Shown piece after piece: positions 61,053 to 64,000 of a DNA stretch of 64,000 nt. The stretch is from Magnolia sinica (taxonomy: Eukaryota; Streptophyta; Magnoliopsida; Magnoliales; Magnoliaceae). The notes under the pieces are model-generated. The model made no database searches, was not told where the DNA came from, and was given only the letters and a program-made list of their open reading frames with translations. The position numbers were made by a program, and so were the translations under genes. The stretch's first letter is position 1, and every line of letters begins with the position of its first letter. The stretch spans positions 6,820,001 to 6,884,000 of the forward strand of contig NC_080577.1 of NCBI RefSeq assembly GCF_029962835.1. Reading direction: 5' to 3'.

Positions 61053-64000
61053 TAGCTTAGTTTCCACAACTACAATCCAGCCCTAAAGGAAAAGTAGCAA
61101 TGTGAACGATAATCATCAATATAAATGTCTTTAAATGAAAATCAAAGCTAAAGAGATTCAAACCATTCACGTGATGGGCCATAACACGAATGAATATCGA
61201 TCGATCAAAAATCATAAAAGTCTAATCATCATAGCCATTAATAATTACACATGATTTGACCGCATCAGATCTAATGACTTAGATGATGCTATGTGGCAGG
61301 AAGATATCGATAAGAAACAAACGAAATATATCTTCGGCTACTCTAGCCAATGAATTTAATCAAAATTTGAAATGACATGAGTAGCTCAAAAATGGTAAAT
61401 CTAACTAGATATTATCATGGAACAGGTGTCACATATCTCACTTGCATGGTAGAGTCAACTACTCAGCATAGTTGCCTCATGTCCAATAACAAGTATCAAC
61501 CAAAATATGATCACTTACAATGCATAACACACATTTAAGAAGGAAAAAAAATAAAATAATAATCATTTATATATGGTGACGTTACGAGAAAAACTCTCAT
61601 CCATGTGGTGGGTATAAGATGTGTGCGCAACCAATGACCAACCACTCATGATAGACGACTAGCGCATGTAGATTGCATAATAAGACACAACCACTTACAA
61701 CTCAAACGTTTATTTCCATATCAACAAACGTGAGGAATTGCTTCGAAGATCTATCTCTAGCTACCATCTAAAAATTTTCTAAATAAGAGGAAGATTAAAG
61801 AGCTTGGGGCCCCTGCTAACCCAACATAATACAAATCTGTTGCACAAATGTTACTTATCCTAGTTTACATCTTAGTGTAATTCAGTCTATTAATGCTACT
61901 ACATTGTACTAGCTTTTAAGTTAGGAGTAGTGTATTTTCCTTTATCTATGCCCACATCTTTTGGCATAAGGAAGACTTTTCTTCATTTTTAGTGTAATAT
62001 ATTCCCCTCATTTACGCCTAAGTTATTGGATTAAGGAATACCTTAGCTTTAGAACATTACCATCTTACCATAATCACCGAATTGTTAATAATTTTCTCTT
62101 TATAGGTATTTAATTTTTATAAATGCAATTTCTTTGCTTGTACTCTTACACTATTTTAATAAGTTAATCTCTACTATTAATGAAAAAAAAATTCTTTCAA
62201 CTGAAATAACAAAAGAAATCATTAAAGTGACAAACCCCTCTTGTAAATCTCTTGATCCCTATTATAGGCGGATAAATAAATGACTGATAAGTTAATTAAG
62301 TTCTTGGCCATAAACAACTGCCTTTTGTTTCTTTGTCTATCTTAACTTTGAGGTCAAAGGTGTTTACTTTAGATTGAACCACGTTGGGCTCCAGCACACC
62401 TGATATCATGTACACATCCAAACAGTCGAATTTCAAGCCAAACACATGGACACGCGATTAAGAGGGAAAAAGATGGATGGTAGACATGCACTAGTTCATC
62501 TTTCTTTCATCTATCCACTTTCTTTGCCCCACAAAAGTTCATGGCTCAAACGGCTTCAATTGCTGCTGTTCTGAGATGGAGTTCTGGAAGCTTGCGCCGG
62601 CTAAGACAGGGAAGAATACTGAGAAGAAAGTTGAGGAATGGCCATTCGAGCCATGCGCAATGATCATCAAGTGGGCCACAGTTATACACGAAATCACAAT
62701 TTCTGTGAATAGACCATTCATCCCAATACGGATACCATGCAATCAACGGCTCGAATCTTCACATTGGGTGAAGATGGAGGATGCGAAGACACCATGTGAA
62801 ATCCACTTCAATCGAATGGGTAAACCAAACAAACCCATATGGAATAACTGAGGGGATGATTGCAGTCCCCTTGAAACCCAAACAGATCTTGTGCTGCGCG
62901 TGGGATAAATGTGTATACGCAATGCAGCCGACCATCCACCGCAAATCATAAATGCTTAGGCCGCCTTAATTCCATCCCTCCTATTCCATCGTATTGCATG
63001 CGCCCAAACAGGGCCTTAGGATAGCTTATCAGGTAATAGGATTGTATTCAGCACACAGTGTACAGCATGCGTGAAAATGCGACCACTATAATTAATTGTC
63101 CATCATTGGGTATTGAAATTTGGAATGGTACAAAAGTGAACAATTTAATTTCCCAAACAGAAAAATCTAACTAAGAAAATCAAAAGGGTGGGTGTCAACA
63201 GCGGATTGAAATAGGATTATGTAAGATTGGAATCCTCTACAAATAGGATTATGAAAGACTGGAGCCCGCCATGGGGTCAGGTGAAATCCACTCCGTCTAT
63301 CGTGTTATATCCTTGGTGATAGGTCCTAGACCAAAAATTCAGCTAGATCCACAGCTTCTATGGGCCACACAACATCGAACAATGGAAAAGAGATGCCGTG
63401 GCGCCAGGCATACATCATTCATCAAACCCATTAATCAGGCGTCAATTGTGTCATTGGTGTGGCCTATATGAGCTTATCTTACATATGTACCGTCTAAATA
63501 ATGGATTGCAGCTGTTGGAGGGAGTGGATTTTATATATACAGCATGGTAGATCCTACGGAGATCGAGTGTTTTACGGGTAGGTGTCATAGAGAGGGTTCC
63601 GGTCCGATTGTGTGCGGTCATTGTGGTGGGGAAGAGTAAATGCACTCAAATCTCCCACCGTGAGACCGTAATAGGCGGGAATCTTAACACGCATTTGAAA
63701 AGTACATTCCAAAATCCAAAATTTTAAATGCGTATCGATTCCCTCCGACTTCCTTTAAATGGTGGGAGATGGTTGGCGTACCAGCCCTCAATGCTCCCTT
63801 GTCTAACAATTTTTATTTAGTTTCGTAGATCAATGTACCAAGGCGACTTTCAAACCGTTGATGCCGTTTTCAGAAAGAAACGCCTCCTATTGTCGTTTCC
63901 TACGCGTATGGCGGTTTCCTCACATGTTACCTGCTATTCCCAGTAGCGTCGCTACTGGTGCGGATTAGGTGTTACTCGGGTTGGGAGTTACTCCTAACTG
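61043..64000. other. Intergenic DNA to the window end
   Basis: No gene recognised. 'gcccaaacagggcc' followed by tta (62991-63007) looks like one end of a Tourist-type element, but no partner was found. 62780-62830 and 63275-63480 hold the 'gtgaaatccact' repeat words also seen at 59.7-60.4 kb. The final 60 bases ('gtagcgtcgctactggtgcg' and on) resemble the outer end of the foldback family and may be an element cut by the window edge. Confidence 0.4.

Overview
This is a stretch of nuclear plant DNA. It has spliced genes with plant-type introns, LINE, Ty3, hAT, PIF/Harbinger and SINE-like repeats, many (CT)n/(TA)n microsatellites, and AT-rich intergenic DNA dotted with GTGGGCC-type motifs. The mix suggests a woody, repeat-rich angiosperm. 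A magnoliid is possible, but that is only an impression. Nothing looks bacterial, organellar or CRISPR-like.

The host genes are two MLO-family (seven-transmembrane, calmodulin-binding) genes in tandem, both on the minus strand. MLO copy A (12795-19896) and MLO copy B (38625-58417) each assemble from 14 exons without a stop or frameshift, giving 565 and 510 codons. Eleven of the 14 exons have identical lengths in the two genes and all intron phases agree, so this is an old local duplication. Copy B has been inflated to almost 20 kb. Its intron 11 is 11.3 kb and holds a complete but decayed 10.2-kb Ty3-type LTR retrotransposon in antisense, its intron 5 holds a foldback MITE, and its intron 4 holds a ~235-bp tandem repeat. 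Its second intron has a GC donor next to a (GA)n tract, and its C-terminus is shorter than that of copy A.

Layout: 1-9.5 kb is a nest of transposons (a minus-strand LINE broken by an hAT MITE, an unidentified insertion and a 4.4-kb hAT element). 9.5-12.8 kb is intergenic with a Mutator-like MITE. 12.8-19.9 kb is MLO A. 19.9-22.6 kb is repeats. About 22.6-33.9 kb is a decayed PIF/Harbinger element with a Myb/SANT ORF, a DDE transposase and a third ORF with an RNase H1 hybrid-binding/viroplasmin-like domain; a 4.1-kb solo LTR sits inside it. 33.9-38.6 kb is intergenic with a foldback MITE and a SINE. 38.6-58.4 kb is MLO B. 58.4-64 kb is its 5' flank with more repeats.

The two MLO genes are the only features likely to make host protein. 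All transposon coding regions seen carry stops or frameshifts.
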